NCBI GenBank assembly: GCA_963779485.1
Contig: CAVZYJ010000007.1
Location: forward strand, 62,001-126,000
DNA: 64,000 nt
Reading direction: 5' to 3'
DNA from: CAVVJA01 sp963779485
GTDB lineage: Bacteria; Actinomycetota; Actinomycetes; Mycobacteriales; Jatrophihabitantaceae
In this document: positions 26,666 through 35,486 of the stretch, piece by piece
Layout of the letters: every line of letters starts with the position of its first letter
Numbering within the stretch: position 1 is the first letter of the stretch
Notes under the pieces: generated by a model
The model's database searches: none
What the model was told of the DNA's origin: nothing
What the model saw: the letters and a program-made list of their open reading frames with translations, nothing else
Program-made: the position numbers and the translations under genes

Positions 26666-28119
26666 CTCGGCCCGGAGTTGCGCGGGTCGGCGGGCAGAGT
26701 AGCGAAGCGCCGGTGACGCGTTCGAGGTTCCGCCCTTCGCCGCGCCTCATGGCGGCTATCGCCGTGGGGAAGGGCGTTGCCCGGACGTCCCGACTGCTTG
26801 GGCGAGGCGGCGGGGCGTCGCTTCCGGGCCTGGTCGCCCGGCGCATCGATCCTCGAGTACTGGCGCGGCTCATCGCGGCGCAGCCGGTCCGCGCCGTCGG
26901 TGTGACCGGGAGCAACGGCAAGACGACGACCTCGCGCTTGGCCGCCGCCCTGCTGCGCGGGGAAGGGAACACCGTCGCCCACAACTCCGCCGGAGCCAAT
27001 CTCATCCAGGGCGTCACATCGCTCGCGGTAAATGCGGCATCGATCTCCGGAACGCTGCCGATCGATGTCTTCCTGGCCGAGGTCGACGAGGGCGCGCTGC
27101 TGCAGGTTGCGCCGGAGATGTCCCTGGAGGTGCTGGTCGTCACCTCGCTGTTCCGCGATCAGCTCGACCGATTCGGCGAGCTTTACGCGCTGGCTCGCGC
27201 GATCGAGTCCGTGGCGGTGACTTTGCCGCCAGAGTCCACCGTCATCGTCAACGGCGACGACCCGATGGTCGCCGACATGGCCCACGGCCGGACCGGCCGA
27301 CGTCTGACCTTTGGCCTGGACGTCGCCCAGTCATTCGACCGCATCAGCGGCGCCGCGGACAGCATTCGCTGCCCACGGTGTCGAGGCGACCTGCGCTACG
27401 ACCAGGTGTATCTCAGCCACCTCGGTTCCTATCGCTGCGGCAAGTGCGGATACGCTCGGCCGACCCTCGACGTTGCCGTGACGGACGTGGCGGTGCGAGG
27501 TCTGCAGGCGACCGACTGCACCGTGCGCACCCCGACCGGCGAATATCGATTGTCCATCCCGCAGGCCGGAATCCACGTCGCCTACAACGTCGCCGCAGCG
27601 TTGGCGATCTGCCACGCACTCGAGATCCCGGTGCCGCACGCCTCGACGTCTCTCGCGTCGGTGCGCCCGGCATTCGGCCGGATGGAGCACATCCACGCGG
27701 GCGGCTACGACATGGTGATGGCGTTCGCCAAGAACCCGACATCGTTCAACACCACGTTGCGCACGCTAGAACCAGCCGGTGAGCCCCGGCATTTGCTGAC
27801 CGCGTTCAGCAACACTCTTGTCGACGGCGAGGACTTCGGCTGGCTGTGGGACGTCGACCTCGAGAGCATTGCCGACCGACTGCAGCAAGTGACGGTTTCG
27901 GGCCTGCGCTGCGACGAGCTGGCGACTCGGCTGAAGTACGCGGGCGTGGCGGCGGATCGGATAACCGTTGTGCCCGATCGGCCGGCCGCCCTCGACCATG
28001 CGCTCGCGACGGTTCCGGCGGGCGAACGGCTGAGTATCGTCAGCGGCTACACGCCGACCATCGAGTTTCGGCAGGAGATGTTCCGGCGGGGTTGGGTGCA
28101 AAGGTACTGGCGAACATGA
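26662..28119 (+). CDS. murT: MurT-like Mur ligase (DUF1727 C-terminal domain)
   Basis: A 485-residue Mur ligase homologue. The ATP-binding loop TGSNGKTTT lies at residues 82-90. A four-cysteine zinc ribbon inserted in the middle domain (CPRCRGDL...CGKCGY) and a DUF1727 C-terminal domain (FAKNPTSFNTTL onward) are diagnostic of MurT. MurT activates the D-Glu carboxyl of lipid II, and GatD supplies ammonia, giving D-isoglutamine in peptidoglycan. The gene overlaps both neighbours by four bases. The first 17 residues are unlike the family, and GTG 26713 is an alternative start. Coupling to an aminotransferase is unusual, so this may be a paralogue acting on another carboxylate. Confidence 0.9.
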   Translation: MTRPGVARVGGQSSEAPVTRSRFRPSPRLMAAIAVGKGVARTSRLLGRGGGASLPGLVARRIDPRVLARLIAAQPVRAVGVTGSNGKTTTSRLAAALLRGEGNTVAHNSAGANLIQGVTSLAVNAASISGTLPIDVFLAEVDEGALLQVAPEMSLEVLVVTSLFRDQLDRFGELYALARAIESVAVTLPPESTVIVNGDDPMVADMAHGRTGRRLTFGLDVAQSFDRISGAADSIRCPRCRGDLRYDQVYLSHLGSYRCGKCGYARPTLDVAVTDVAVRGLQATDCTVRTPTGEYRLSIPQAGIHVAYNVAAALAICHALEIPVPHASTSLASVRPAFGRMEHIHAGGYDMVMAFAKNPTSFNTTLRTLEPAGEPRHLLTAFSNTLVDGEDFGWLWDVDLESIADRLQQVTVSGLRCDELATRLKYAGVAADRITVVPDRPAALDHALATVPAGERLSIVSGYTPTIEFRQEMFRRGWVQRYWRT

Positions 28120-28913
28120 CGGACTACCCGACTTTGCGGTTCGCCCACCTGTATCCGGCCTTGCTGAATGTGGCGGGTGACGGCGGCAATCTCATCGCGT
28201 TGCGCCGCCGTTGCGCCTGGCGAGGCATTCCGACCGACACGGTCGATGTCGGCATTGGCCAGCATCCCGACTTCACCCAGTTCGACATCGTCCTGTTTCA
28301 CGGCGGCCAAGATGTCGAGATGGGCATCGTCGCCGACGATCTGCGCCACAAGGCATCGTCCTTTCGCGAGGCGGCTGAGGCCGGCGTAACGATGTTTGCC
28401 GTTTGCGCGGGCCTGCAATTGCTCGGCCATCGTTACATTCCGTCCGCCGGGCCCGCGCTCGACGGAGCATCGGTCCTGGACCTGGAAACGCGAGGCGGCC
28501 CGCAGCGATTCATGCAACACGCCGCGTGCGACGTGACCATAGGCGAGGAGACGCAGACTGTCGTCGGGTTCGAGAATCACTCCGGCGTCACCGATCTCGG
28601 CCCGGACGCTCAACCGTTCGGGCGGGTGATCGCCGGCGCCGGGAACAACGCACGCGATCACACCGAAGGAGCGGTGAGAAACCGGGTCTTCGCTACCTAC
28701 CTGCACGGACCGGTGTTGCCGAAGAATCCCTGGCTCGCCGACCAACTGCTCGGGCTCGCGCTCGACCGGGCCGCCGGAGGCCCGGTCCCGCTGGAGCCGC
28801 TCGACGACACCATCGAGGAGCAGAATCACTCCGTCGCTCTCCAGAAGGCGCTGCGCAACCGGGGCCGTCGGACCGCCGTCGAGCCGGCTCGCCTGGGCCG
28901 CCCGACCAGCTGA
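28116..28913 (+). CDS. gatD: GatD-like CobB/CobQ glutamine amidotransferase
   Basis: A 265-residue class I glutaminase of the CobB/CobQ-like type, partner of MurT. The nucleophile Cys97 lies in FAVCAGLQLLG and the catalytic His197 in YLHGPVLPKNP. FHGGQDVEMG is the GatD oxyanion region. It hydrolyses glutamine and channels ammonia to MurT for amidation of a carboxyl group. ATG 28116 overlaps the murT stop. The last 20 residues form a basic tail not needed by the fold. A convergent glutamine-synthetase-like gene follows after a strong hairpin. Confidence 0.91.
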   Translation: MTDYPTLRFAHLYPALLNVAGDGGNLIALRRRCAWRGIPTDTVDVGIGQHPDFTQFDIVLFHGGQDVEMGIVADDLRHKASSFREAAEAGVTMFAVCAGLQLLGHRYIPSAGPALDGASVLDLETRGGPQRFMQHAACDVTIGEETQTVVGFENHSGVTDLGPDAQPFGRVIAGAGNNARDHTEGAVRNRVFATYLHGPVLPKNPWLADQLLGLALDRAAGGPVPLEPLDDTIEEQNHSVALQKALRNRGRRTAVEPARLGRPTS

Positions 28914-28950
28914 GCCGCATTCGGGTCGCTGCCGGCACGCGGCGGCTGGA

Positions 28951-28980
28951 CGGGCGCGCTCGGCGGCGGTGCCGCGCCCG
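28951..28980. terminator. Bidirectional hairpin terminator candidate
   Basis: Perfect 8-bp GC arms CGGGCGCG (28951-28958) and CGCGCCCG (28973-28980) with a 14-base loop, placed between the convergent gatD and glutamine-synthetase-like genes. There is no T-run, as is common for actinobacterial hairpins. Confidence 0.5.
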
Positions 28981-29004
28981 CAGGATGGCTCTTGACCGGC
29001 AGGT

Positions 29005-30378
29005 TCAGGTGCGCTCGAAGTTGCGGGCCCGTTCCCAGTCCGTAACGGCCGAATCGAAGGCGGCAAGTTCGACGCGCGCGGCATTCGCGTAATGCGCCAC
29101 GACGTCGTCCCCGAATGCCTTTCGGGCGAGCGCGCTGTTACGCCACAACTCGGCCGCATCGCGCAGTGTCGTCGGAATACGGTTCGCAGTGGCGGTGTAC
29201 GCATTTCCGGCGAAGGGCGGCTCCAGCGGCAGTTCGTGCTCGATGCCGTAGAGGCCGGCCGCGATCATCGCCGCGGCGGCCAGGTAGGGATTGACGTCGG
29301 CCCCCGGAATACGATTCTCCACGCGAAGGCTCGATCCGTGCCCGACGACGCGAAATGCGCACGTCCGGTTGTCCAACCCCCATTTCAGCGTGGTCGGCGC
29401 GAATGATCCCGGTTGGTAGCGCTTGTACGAGTTGATCGTCGGTGCGAGAAATAGGGTGAGCTCGGGTAGGGCCGCCTGCTGGCCGGCCACGAAGTGTTCG
29501 AATACGCGGGAGAATCCGTGTGCTCCCTCACCAGCGAAGACGGGCTCCCCGTCGGCAGTGCGCAGCGACAGATGGATATGGCAGGAGTTGCCTTCCCGCT
29601 CGTCGAATTTGGCCATGAATGTCAAGGCCGATCCATGCTGGGCCGCGATCTCCTTGGCCCCGTTCTTGTAGATCACGTGGTTGTCGCAGGTGCGCAGGGC
29701 CTCGTCATATCTAAAGGCGATCTCATGCTGCCCGAAATTGCACTCGCCTTTCGACGATTCCACGACCATCCCGGCGTCTCGCATACCCAGCCGGATAGCG
29801 CGAAGCAGCGGCTCGACGCGGGAACCGCCGAGGATCGAGTAGTCGACGTTATAGTGGTTGGCCGGCTGAAGGCGGCGATAGTCCTTGCGAGCCGCCGATT
29901 CGTAGCTGTCGACGAATAAGAGAAATTCCAGCTCGGTACCGACCATGACCTGCCACCCGCGCTCGGCCAGCCGTACGGTTTGGCTCTGCAGAATGCGACG
30001 GGGCGACTCCGCCACGGGCTCTCCGCTCAACCACGAAACGTCGGCGAGTAGCAACGCGGTGCCCGGAAACCACGGTATGTGGCGCAGGGTGCTCAGATCC
30101 GGAGCGAGGGCGAAGTCCCCGTAGCCGTGCTCCCAGGACGAGATGTCATAGCCATCGGCCGGATTCATCTCGATGTCGACAGCCAGTAGGTACGTGCAGG
30201 CCTCGGCCCCGTTGGCAAGCACGTCGGAGAGGAAATACTCCGCGTCGAACCGCTTGCCCTGGAGGCGTCCCTGCATATCGGCGAAGGCGAGCACGATCGT
30301 GTCGATCGACCCGGAGTCGACGGCGTCGCGCAAGCCGGCCACCGTTAGCGTCCTGCCGCTTATCACCCGACCCCCCAA
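29005..30378 (-). CDS. Glutamine synthetase-like ligase (gamma-glutamylamine synthetase type)
   Basis: A 457-residue type I glutamine synthetase fold. The beta-grasp domain comes first. The catalytic domain contains GTELEFLLF, KGECNFGQHEIAFRY, the ammonia/nucleotide region NSCHIHLSL and FLAPTINSYKRYQPGSFAPT. The R-binding NRTCAFRVVG and ENRIPGADVNPYL segments follow. The C-terminus lacks the adenylylation Tyr region of GlnA. Overall it matches the PuuA/GlnA3-GlnA4-like branch, which joins glutamate to polyamines or other amines. It converges on gatD, so it is not in that operon, but it could feed glutamine or gamma-glutamyl substrates to it. The exact amine is unknown. Confidence 0.85.
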   Translation of the reverse strand: MGGRVISGRTLTVAGLRDAVDSGSIDTIVLAFADMQGRLQGKRFDAEYFLSDVLANGAEACTYLLAVDIEMNPADGYDISSWEHGYGDFALAPDLSTLRHIPWFPGTALLLADVSWLSGEPVAESPRRILQSQTVRLAERGWQVMVGTELEFLLFVDSYESAARKDYRRLQPANHYNVDYSILGGSRVEPLLRAIRLGMRDAGMVVESSKGECNFGQHEIAFRYDEALRTCDNHVIYKNGAKEIAAQHGSALTFMAKFDEREGNSCHIHLSLRTADGEPVFAGEGAHGFSRVFEHFVAGQQAALPELTLFLAPTINSYKRYQPGSFAPTTLKWGLDNRTCAFRVVGHGSSLRVENRIPGADVNPYLAAAAMIAAGLYGIEHELPLEPPFAGNAYTATANRIPTTLRDAAELWRNSALARKAFGDDVVAHYANAARVELAAFDSAVTDWERARNFERT

Positions 30379-30565
30379 CGATCACGTGGTTCCCACCGTA
30401 CCGTCGCGGTCAGGCCGGGCTGGGTGCGGCTGAAGGGGAACGGCGACAACGGTCCGGCTCGGCTCGGCCGTAGTCGCGTGTCGCGCACGGTCATCGACGA
30501 ATCAGCGCATGATGAGCATGCGCACAGGTTGTGCTGCGGCAGGAGATCCGTCGAGTGGAGGCGTC

Positions 30566-30757
30566 GTGATCAGAGGCCTTGTGTTCAGTGTGTTGTTCTT
30601 TCTGATCGCCACATTTCCGGCGACCTGGTTGCTCATGCTCTTCGTCGGGAATGTCGGGCTGCATCAGTCCTACTGGGGAACGCTGCCCCTCGGTGTCCTC
30701 GTGTCGGTGTTGCTGGCCGGTGCGACCAGCCCGAATGTCGCGGTGGTCCGACGTTAA
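30566..30757 (+). CDS. Small two-helix membrane protein
   Basis: A 63-residue product starting at GTG 30566, six bases after a GTGGAGG site. It consists of two hydrophobic helices (VFSVLFFLIATFPATWLL and LPLGVLVSVLLAGA) with a short Gly/His loop. An upstream ATG at 30509 would add a polar leader without family support. Function unknown. Confidence 0.6.
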   Translation: MIRGLVFSVLFFLIATFPATWLLMLFVGNVGLHQSYWGTLPLGVLVSVLLAGATSPNVAVVRR

Positions 30758-30868
30758 GATGTGACGAGCCGCGACATTATTGATCGATGAATTCCCGGTA
30801 ACTCGACCTGTCAGGCTGCTCGCGGGACTCAGCGAGCCGCTGTCCAGACGCGGAGCGAGGGTGGCGCG

Positions 30869-31229
30869 ACATGTCAATGCGGAACGGCTGCGGTTGCAGG
30901 AGGCGAACGAGCACGGCGTTCCGTGGCGACGGTGGGGAGGGCAATCACGGGCAGGACGTCAAGGAGTATTACTTCTATCTCGACGCGACGCCGACCTCAT
31001 CATATCTGAAAATGCTTTACAAATATCCGGCGCGCGGCAAGTTGGATCCTGAGTACGAATTGCTCGATACGGGAGTCTTCGCGGACGACCGATACTTCGA
31101 TGTCGAGGTGGAATACGCGAAGGCCACACCGGACGACATCCTGATGCAGATCACCGTGCACAACCGCGGCCCCGACGACCCGAGGTGCACGTGCTAACGA
31201 CCCTCTGGTTTCGACACACCTGGTCGTGA
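30869..31229 (+). pseudogene. Remnant of a GH63-like glucosidase gene
   Basis: Fragments of the actinobacterial glucosidase (MGH1/GH63-like) family survive in different frames. First comes ERLRLQEANEHG-VPWRRWG, the family's N-terminus. About 80 codons are then missing, and EGNHGQDVKEYYFYLDATPT through DTGVFADDRYFDVEVEYAKA and ILMQITVHNRGP follow in another frame. After a one-base shift near 31180, VHVLTTLWFRHTW continues to a stop at 31227-31229. The normal gene encodes roughly 900 residues, so most of it is gone. A clear decayed gene. Confidence 0.8.
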
Positions 31230-31320
31230 GCCGGAGGAACCAGCGCGGTGACCGCCGACCACGTCAGCTTGGAACGGCGCTGGTGCTACGTATTGGCCGA
31301 CAACGGGGGCTAGCCGGGTG

Positions 31321-32271
31321 TCACGGCGACCAGATGCCCGTGATCGGATGGGCGGCGCCGGCCGACCCGAACGGCGGCAATGCGAAGCTCGCGAGCAGCG
31401 TCCGCAACATTCCGTAGTGATCGGTCTGAGCGGCTGACGGACCGGGGCGCACGTGGGCGCCAACGATGATCGTGGGGATTCGGTTGCCATGCCCGCTGTC
31501 ATCCTCGTCGGCAGTCACGATCAACAGGCTGTCATGGCCGGGCGCCCAGCGAGCGTAGTCGCCGAGATGCTCGCGCAGCCATTGGTCGCTCTCGCCAATG
31601 GTCCCGTCGTGCATGTCGTGATCGAGATCAGGTATCACGAAGCTGACGTCGGGTAGCTCGCCGAACTCCGCCGGAAAGGCGGTCATCGGCTGGTTGATCG
31701 TCGCGGGCAGCGCGGGGAAGTCCACCCACGGGTTGTGCTTGCGGGCGTACGGTCCGCTGCTGCAGCCGGCAAATCCCATTGAGGGCAGGCTGTCCGAATA
31801 CCCGACGAAGGTTCGCCCGGCGGCAATCAGCGCGGCAGCCAGGTTCGGCCCGGCGTAGTTGTGCGGACAGGAGTCGTCGGTCAGCTGCTGCGTCGAGCCG
31901 GAAAACAGCGCCAAGTAGTTTGGCTGACTCGGATGGGTGATCGCGTAGGACTGGCTCAGGACCGCGCCCGATGCCGCCAATGCATTCAGGAACGGCGCGT
32001 CGGCCGAGCCGACGATCTCGCTGTATGCGTGGTTTTCCAGGATGACGACAACGATGTGCGCGAATCGCGGTACACCGGCCGACCCCAGCGTGGGCGTCGG
32101 CGCCGTACTCGCGACGCCGGTGCCGGCCGCTGCGGTGGGCGCGACCGGAGACGTAGTCGGCGTCCCGGGCGACGCCGGGGATGGCTGGGGCTCCCCAGCC
32201 GGCGGGCCGCTGCAGGCCGCGGCGATCATCAGGGCTGCGGTCAGCAACGCCGCTCGGTGAAATGCGGCCAC
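31321..32271 (-). CDS. Secreted phosphoesterase-family lipoprotein (acid phosphatase type)
   Basis: A 316-residue exported protein. The signal peptide ends in a lipobox-like AAAC (Cys at about residue 20), followed by a Pro/Thr/Ala-rich linker of about 45 residues. The PF04185-type phosphoesterase domain follows: HIVVVILENHAYSEI, AITHPSQPNYLALFSG, IPDLDHDMHD and LIVTADEDDSGHGN carry the metal-binding residues. Relatives are acid phosphatases or phospholipase C-like enzymes acting outside the membrane. ATG start at 32271. It is transcribed alone. Confidence 0.87.
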   Translation of the reverse strand: MAAFHRAALLTAALMIAAACSGPPAGEPQPSPASPGTPTTSPVAPTAAAGTGVASTAPTPTLGSAGVPRFAHIVVVILENHAYSEIVGSADAPFLNALAASGAVLSQSYAITHPSQPNYLALFSGSTQQLTDDSCPHNYAGPNLAAALIAAGRTFVGYSDSLPSMGFAGCSSGPYARKHNPWVDFPALPATINQPMTAFPAEFGELPDVSFVIPDLDHDMHDGTIGESDQWLREHLGDYARWAPGHDSLLIVTADEDDSGHGNRIPTIIVGAHVRPGPSAAQTDHYGMLRTLLASFALPPFGSAGAAHPITGIWSP

Positions 32272-32312
32272 TCCTCATTCTGCGCACGTGCCCGGGCGAC
32301 CCGCGACGCGTG

Positions 32313-32666
32313 TTACTGCGCTTGCAGCCTCATGGTGGTCGGGCTGCTCGACAGCGAGAGCTCGTCGCCCGTGAGCAATGCCGCGGCGCCCGCCTGCAGA
32401 AAGCCGGCCAGCCAATGGTCCTGCGCGGCCAGGGCCGGCGGGCAGCCGATGAGCGTGCTGCGAGCGGGACCGCTCCAGCGCAGGGTGGAGTTGTCGATCA
32501 TGTAGGCCGCACCCATCGTGTTGCATCCGGTGGACGCAACGAGCGTCGGCCCGTCGAACTGGAGGGTGACTTTTGTTCCGGCGACGAGGTCATGACCTGC
32601 ACAACGCAGCGTACGGCCGGACGGGATTCGAGCATAGGGGCCGGCGGGCGACCGAGGCGTGCTCAG
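32313..32666 (-). pseudogene. META/HslJ-domain fragment without a start codon
   Basis: An open frame of 117 codons encodes a META (HslJ-type) domain: LVAGTKVTLQFDGPTLVAS, the hallmark GCNTMGAAY, GPARSTLIGCPPALAAQDHW and a C-terminal LSLSSSPTTMRLQ strand. Upstream the frame meets a TGA (32667-32669) with no ATG, GTG or TTG before the domain core. The usual lipoprotein leader is also missing. Either a CTG start at 32666 is used or the gene is truncated. META-domain proteins are envelope proteins linked to novobiocin and heat resistance in Escherichia coli. Confidence 0.6.
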
Positions 32667-32716
32667 TCACCCGCCGACCCGTCTGCGACCCGGCTAGCAG
32701 TCAAGGCCCAAAGCGA

Positions 32717-33901
32717 TCAGCTGACCGCGACGATCTTCCCGAGCAGGCCGTGAGATTCCCCGTCTGGCCCAGCACTGAAGAGGAGCTCGTTGGTCTTCGC
32801 GGCGTTTCCGTTGCCGAATCGCAAGCCCCATAGTCCGTCGATGGCGATCGGCTTGCCGTTGGGGCTTCGGAGCTGGCCCAAGCGGGCGCCGGTGTAGGGG
32901 TTGTAGACGTTGATGCGGCCGTCACCGAAGTTTCCGACGAGCAGCGCGCCGCTGAACTTCCCGAACCCGGCCGGCGCGAGCGCAAGCCCCCACGGTGAGT
33001 TGAGCGCACCACGGGTGATCAGCCGCTTCACAAAGGCCCCGTCGTTGGTGAACACGTCGACGAAGCCGTGACCGGGCCCGGCTACGTCGTCATGCAGGGT
33101 GTCGTCCTGCTTGGCGTAGCTCACGTAAAGCTTGCCGGCCAGTTCTTGCACGTTGAACGGGCCATAGCCGGCTGGGAGGTGCTTGTCGACGAACAACCCG
33201 CCGGGCAGTTCGACCGGGGTGAACGTGCCGTCATATGCCTCGACTCGCCCGGATCGGAAGTTGGCGGCATACAGATAGGTGTTGCCGTCCGAGGCCTGCG
33301 CGATCGCGAGTCCCTTGTAGACCGCGTTGGCGCCGTTCTTCACCGCGACCTCGGTCACGGTCGATGGCCCGGGACCAGTGGCTCCGACAGTGGGGTTCCA
33401 GCCGTCGATCCCACCGTTCTCCGAGTCGAAGATGAAAGCCGCGCGGCCCGAGTGGCCGTTCTTGTCTTGCACGACGAAACCGCTCGACGCGGTATTGAAT
33501 ACCTGGCCGGTCGGGGCGCCCGAGGTGACATCGATGCCGTTGGGGAACGTGGAGACCTTCACCACCGTCGTCGCGGTGGCGCCCGCATACAGGGTTGTCT
33601 TGTCCGTTCCGTTGTCGGAGACCCACAACGGCGAGCCCGGCGCCGTGTTCGTGCCGGGAGAGGCCGATAGGCCCCACGCGTTGACGAGATCCGGATCGGT
33701 CAACGACGCGAAACCCGGACGATCGGCGACCATGTTTATCTGCCGATAGCCGGACGGGTGCCCACCGGGCGGTGAGGCGCCAGCCGGCGCCGCAGCGACG
33801 CCCAGAACGGCGAGCGCGCCGGTCGTCGCGACCGCGGCCGCCTGCCACGCCCGGCGTCCCCTCGGCGAGCGCGTTGGCGCCGTACTGCGTGGTTGAGTCA
33901 T
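32717..33901 (-). CDS. Secreted TIGR03118-family beta-propeller-like protein
   Basis: A 394-residue exported protein. The signal peptide has an Arg-rich n-region (RSPRGRRAWQAAAV), a hydrophobic core and an Ala-rich cleavage site near residue 42. The mature part matches TIGR03118: YRQINMVADRPGFASLTDPDLVNAWGLS near the start, the WVSDNGTDKTTLY and RAAFIFDSENGGIDGW blocks, SPWGLALAP and the LFSAGPDGESHGLLG C-terminus. RGRR suggests possible Tat export. ATG 33901 follows GGAGGA; the alternative 33952 lacks a site. Function of the family is unknown. Confidence 0.87.
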   Translation of the reverse strand: MTQPRSTAPTRSPRGRRAWQAAAVATTGALAVLGVAAAPAGASPPGGHPSGYRQINMVADRPGFASLTDPDLVNAWGLSASPGTNTAPGSPLWVSDNGTDKTTLYAGATATTVVKVSTFPNGIDVTSGAPTGQVFNTASSGFVVQDKNGHSGRAAFIFDSENGGIDGWNPTVGATGPGPSTVTEVAVKNGANAVYKGLAIAQASDGNTYLYAANFRSGRVEAYDGTFTPVELPGGLFVDKHLPAGYGPFNVQELAGKLYVSYAKQDDTLHDDVAGPGHGFVDVFTNDGAFVKRLITRGALNSPWGLALAPAGFGKFSGALLVGNFGDGRINVYNPYTGARLGQLRSPNGKPIAIDGLWGLRFGNGNAAKTNELLFSAGPDGESHGLLGKIVAVS

Positions 33902-34131
33902 CGGACTCCTCCGGTCCCGGGCGCGTGACGCCAGGCCGCCTGGCGCAGCCACCCGTCCTCACACGACACGCACAAGCCAGCCGATCGGTTCAGCAACTCC
34001 CGGGCGCGGCGTGTCGCGTGCCCGCTCGGCCAGTTCACGCCGCACCCCGGTGAACCGACTTAGGGCGCCTTCCGTGGTAGAGGTCCGGCACGAGGCTCGC
34101 TCGTGCCGTGTTGCGTGGGAGGGGGCAAATC

Positions 34132-34302
34132 GTGCCAATAATCCCAGGTCTGGCCCACGTCGCCTTCACCGTCGGCGATCGAGACCTGCTGATCCGCCGT
34201 AGCCCCGGCACCGGCGAGCTGACCTACCTGCGCTGCTACAGCCCCGCACCGCGTGCCGCTGTCCGCGTTCGTGCGGTGGCCGGTTAACGCTGGCGCTTCG
34301 AG
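34132..34302 (+). pseudogene. IS701-type transposase remnant
   Basis: A short open frame (34132-34287) encodes DLLIRRSPGTGELTYLRCYSP and VRAVAG, which match the C-terminal third of IS701-family transposases. A TAA at 34285-34287 interrupts the expected VAG-x-RWxVE motif: the next codons read RWRFE (34288-34302). Thus a nonsense change (for example CAA to TAA) lies inside a conserved motif, after which similarity stops. The rest of the 470-base gap between flanking genes (33902-34373) shows nothing else I can support. Confidence 0.65.
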
Positions 34303-34373
34303 ATACGAGCGCGAGCACGGGGCAATTGATCTGCCGACCTTGACCTCTAATCACATGTGACCCGAGTTACCGC

Positions 34374-35216
34374 TCAGGTCGAACTCTCGCTGGGGCGTGC
34401 TACCGACCTATTTCTCCAGGGAGCGCGAGAACTATCGTAGAATTCGCCGAGCAGCCGCCTGGTCTCGGTGTCTTCCTTGATCGCGCGGATCGACCGAGCG
34501 AGATCCTGCGCCGCCGCCTCCAGGATCTGTTCTCCGACCTCGGCGGACGCGTTTTTGGCGTACCCGGCGTAGTGGGTCGGGAAGTCGGCGTACCACCACA
34601 CTCCCGTCTGCACACCTGCTTCTCGGAGGCCCTTCAGGTGGTTCCTGGCCCGCCCCTCGTCATCGGCGGGCACCTTGGACATGTCGACGAGGTCAGGCCG
34701 CGTCGCCTGCATCATGCTCGTTTCGCCGGCCCCCGCGTGGAAATCCGTCGATCGCTCCCACGGTAAATCGACCTGCGCCGAGAACGCCGCCGAGATCGGC
34801 TGCACGACATAGACGACGTAATCGCGCTGACGGTCCAATTGCAGCATGTTGAAGAAAGAGAGGAGTCCGATGTTGCCGCCGTGGCAATTGACCACCACGA
34901 CCTTCGTCAGGCCGTTGCGGGCAATTTCAGTGCAAACGCTGTCAAGTAGCCGCAGTGTCAGCTGGCCGCTGAGAGCGATGGTGCCAGGCACATGTCGCGC
35001 TTCGTTGATTTGCCCGAAGATGTAATCGGGAAATATGATCGCAGGCTCAATTTCGGCGGCCCGGCGGCACACTTCGCGTCCCTGGTACATGTCCGTTCCG
35101 ACCGGCAGATGAGGACCGTGGGGTTCGATCGCCGATATGGGGAGCAGGCACACCTGCTCACATTCCTTCACGGCGTCGGCGAAACCGTCACGGTTAAGTT
35201 CTTCCCAGCGCATCAT
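34374..35216 (-). CDS. Creatininase-family amidohydrolase
   Basis: A 280-residue metal-dependent hydrolase of the creatininase/MftE-like family. The metal ligands are in SAIEPHGPHLPVGTD, VVNCHGGN and DFHAGAGETSMM. Family members hydrolyse cyclic amides (creatinine), formamides in riboflavin/F420 chemistry (ArfB-type), or the mycofactocin precursor peptide (MftE). No mycofactocin genes are visible here, and the substrate is unclear. The start (ATG ATG, 35214-35216) follows a GGGAG site. It is flanked on both sides by decayed genes. Confidence 0.87.
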   Translation of the reverse strand: MMRWEELNRDGFADAVKECEQVCLLPISAIEPHGPHLPVGTDMYQGREVCRRAAEIEPAIIFPDYIFGQINEARHVPGTIALSGQLTLRLLDSVCTEIARNGLTKVVVVNCHGGNIGLLSFFNMLQLDRQRDYVVYVVQPISAAFSAQVDLPWERSTDFHAGAGETSMMQATRPDLVDMSKVPADDEGRARNHLKGLREAGVQTGVWWYADFPTHYAGYAKNASAEVGEQILEAAAQDLARSIRAIKEDTETRRLLGEFYDSSRAPWRNRSVARPSESST

Positions 35217-35486
35217 TGCTCCCTCAGGTCCGTTTGATCGTTCTCTGTGCGACGATGATCAGTGGCGTGATTCATCCGGGGAGCATGCGGCCGACTCGGA
35301 TCGCGTCGATGGGATCCTCGATCGATCAGCAGGTCGCTACCGGTAATGAACTCTAGCGTCAGACCTCTATCAGACTGCTCGCCGAGCTGTGAACTAGTAT
35401 GCTTCATTCCTGCCGTTCGACGAGCGCAGTCCTAGGCTCCGACGGGATCGCCCTGGAGTTCTTCGCTCCGCCGGGCTGAGTTTCGG

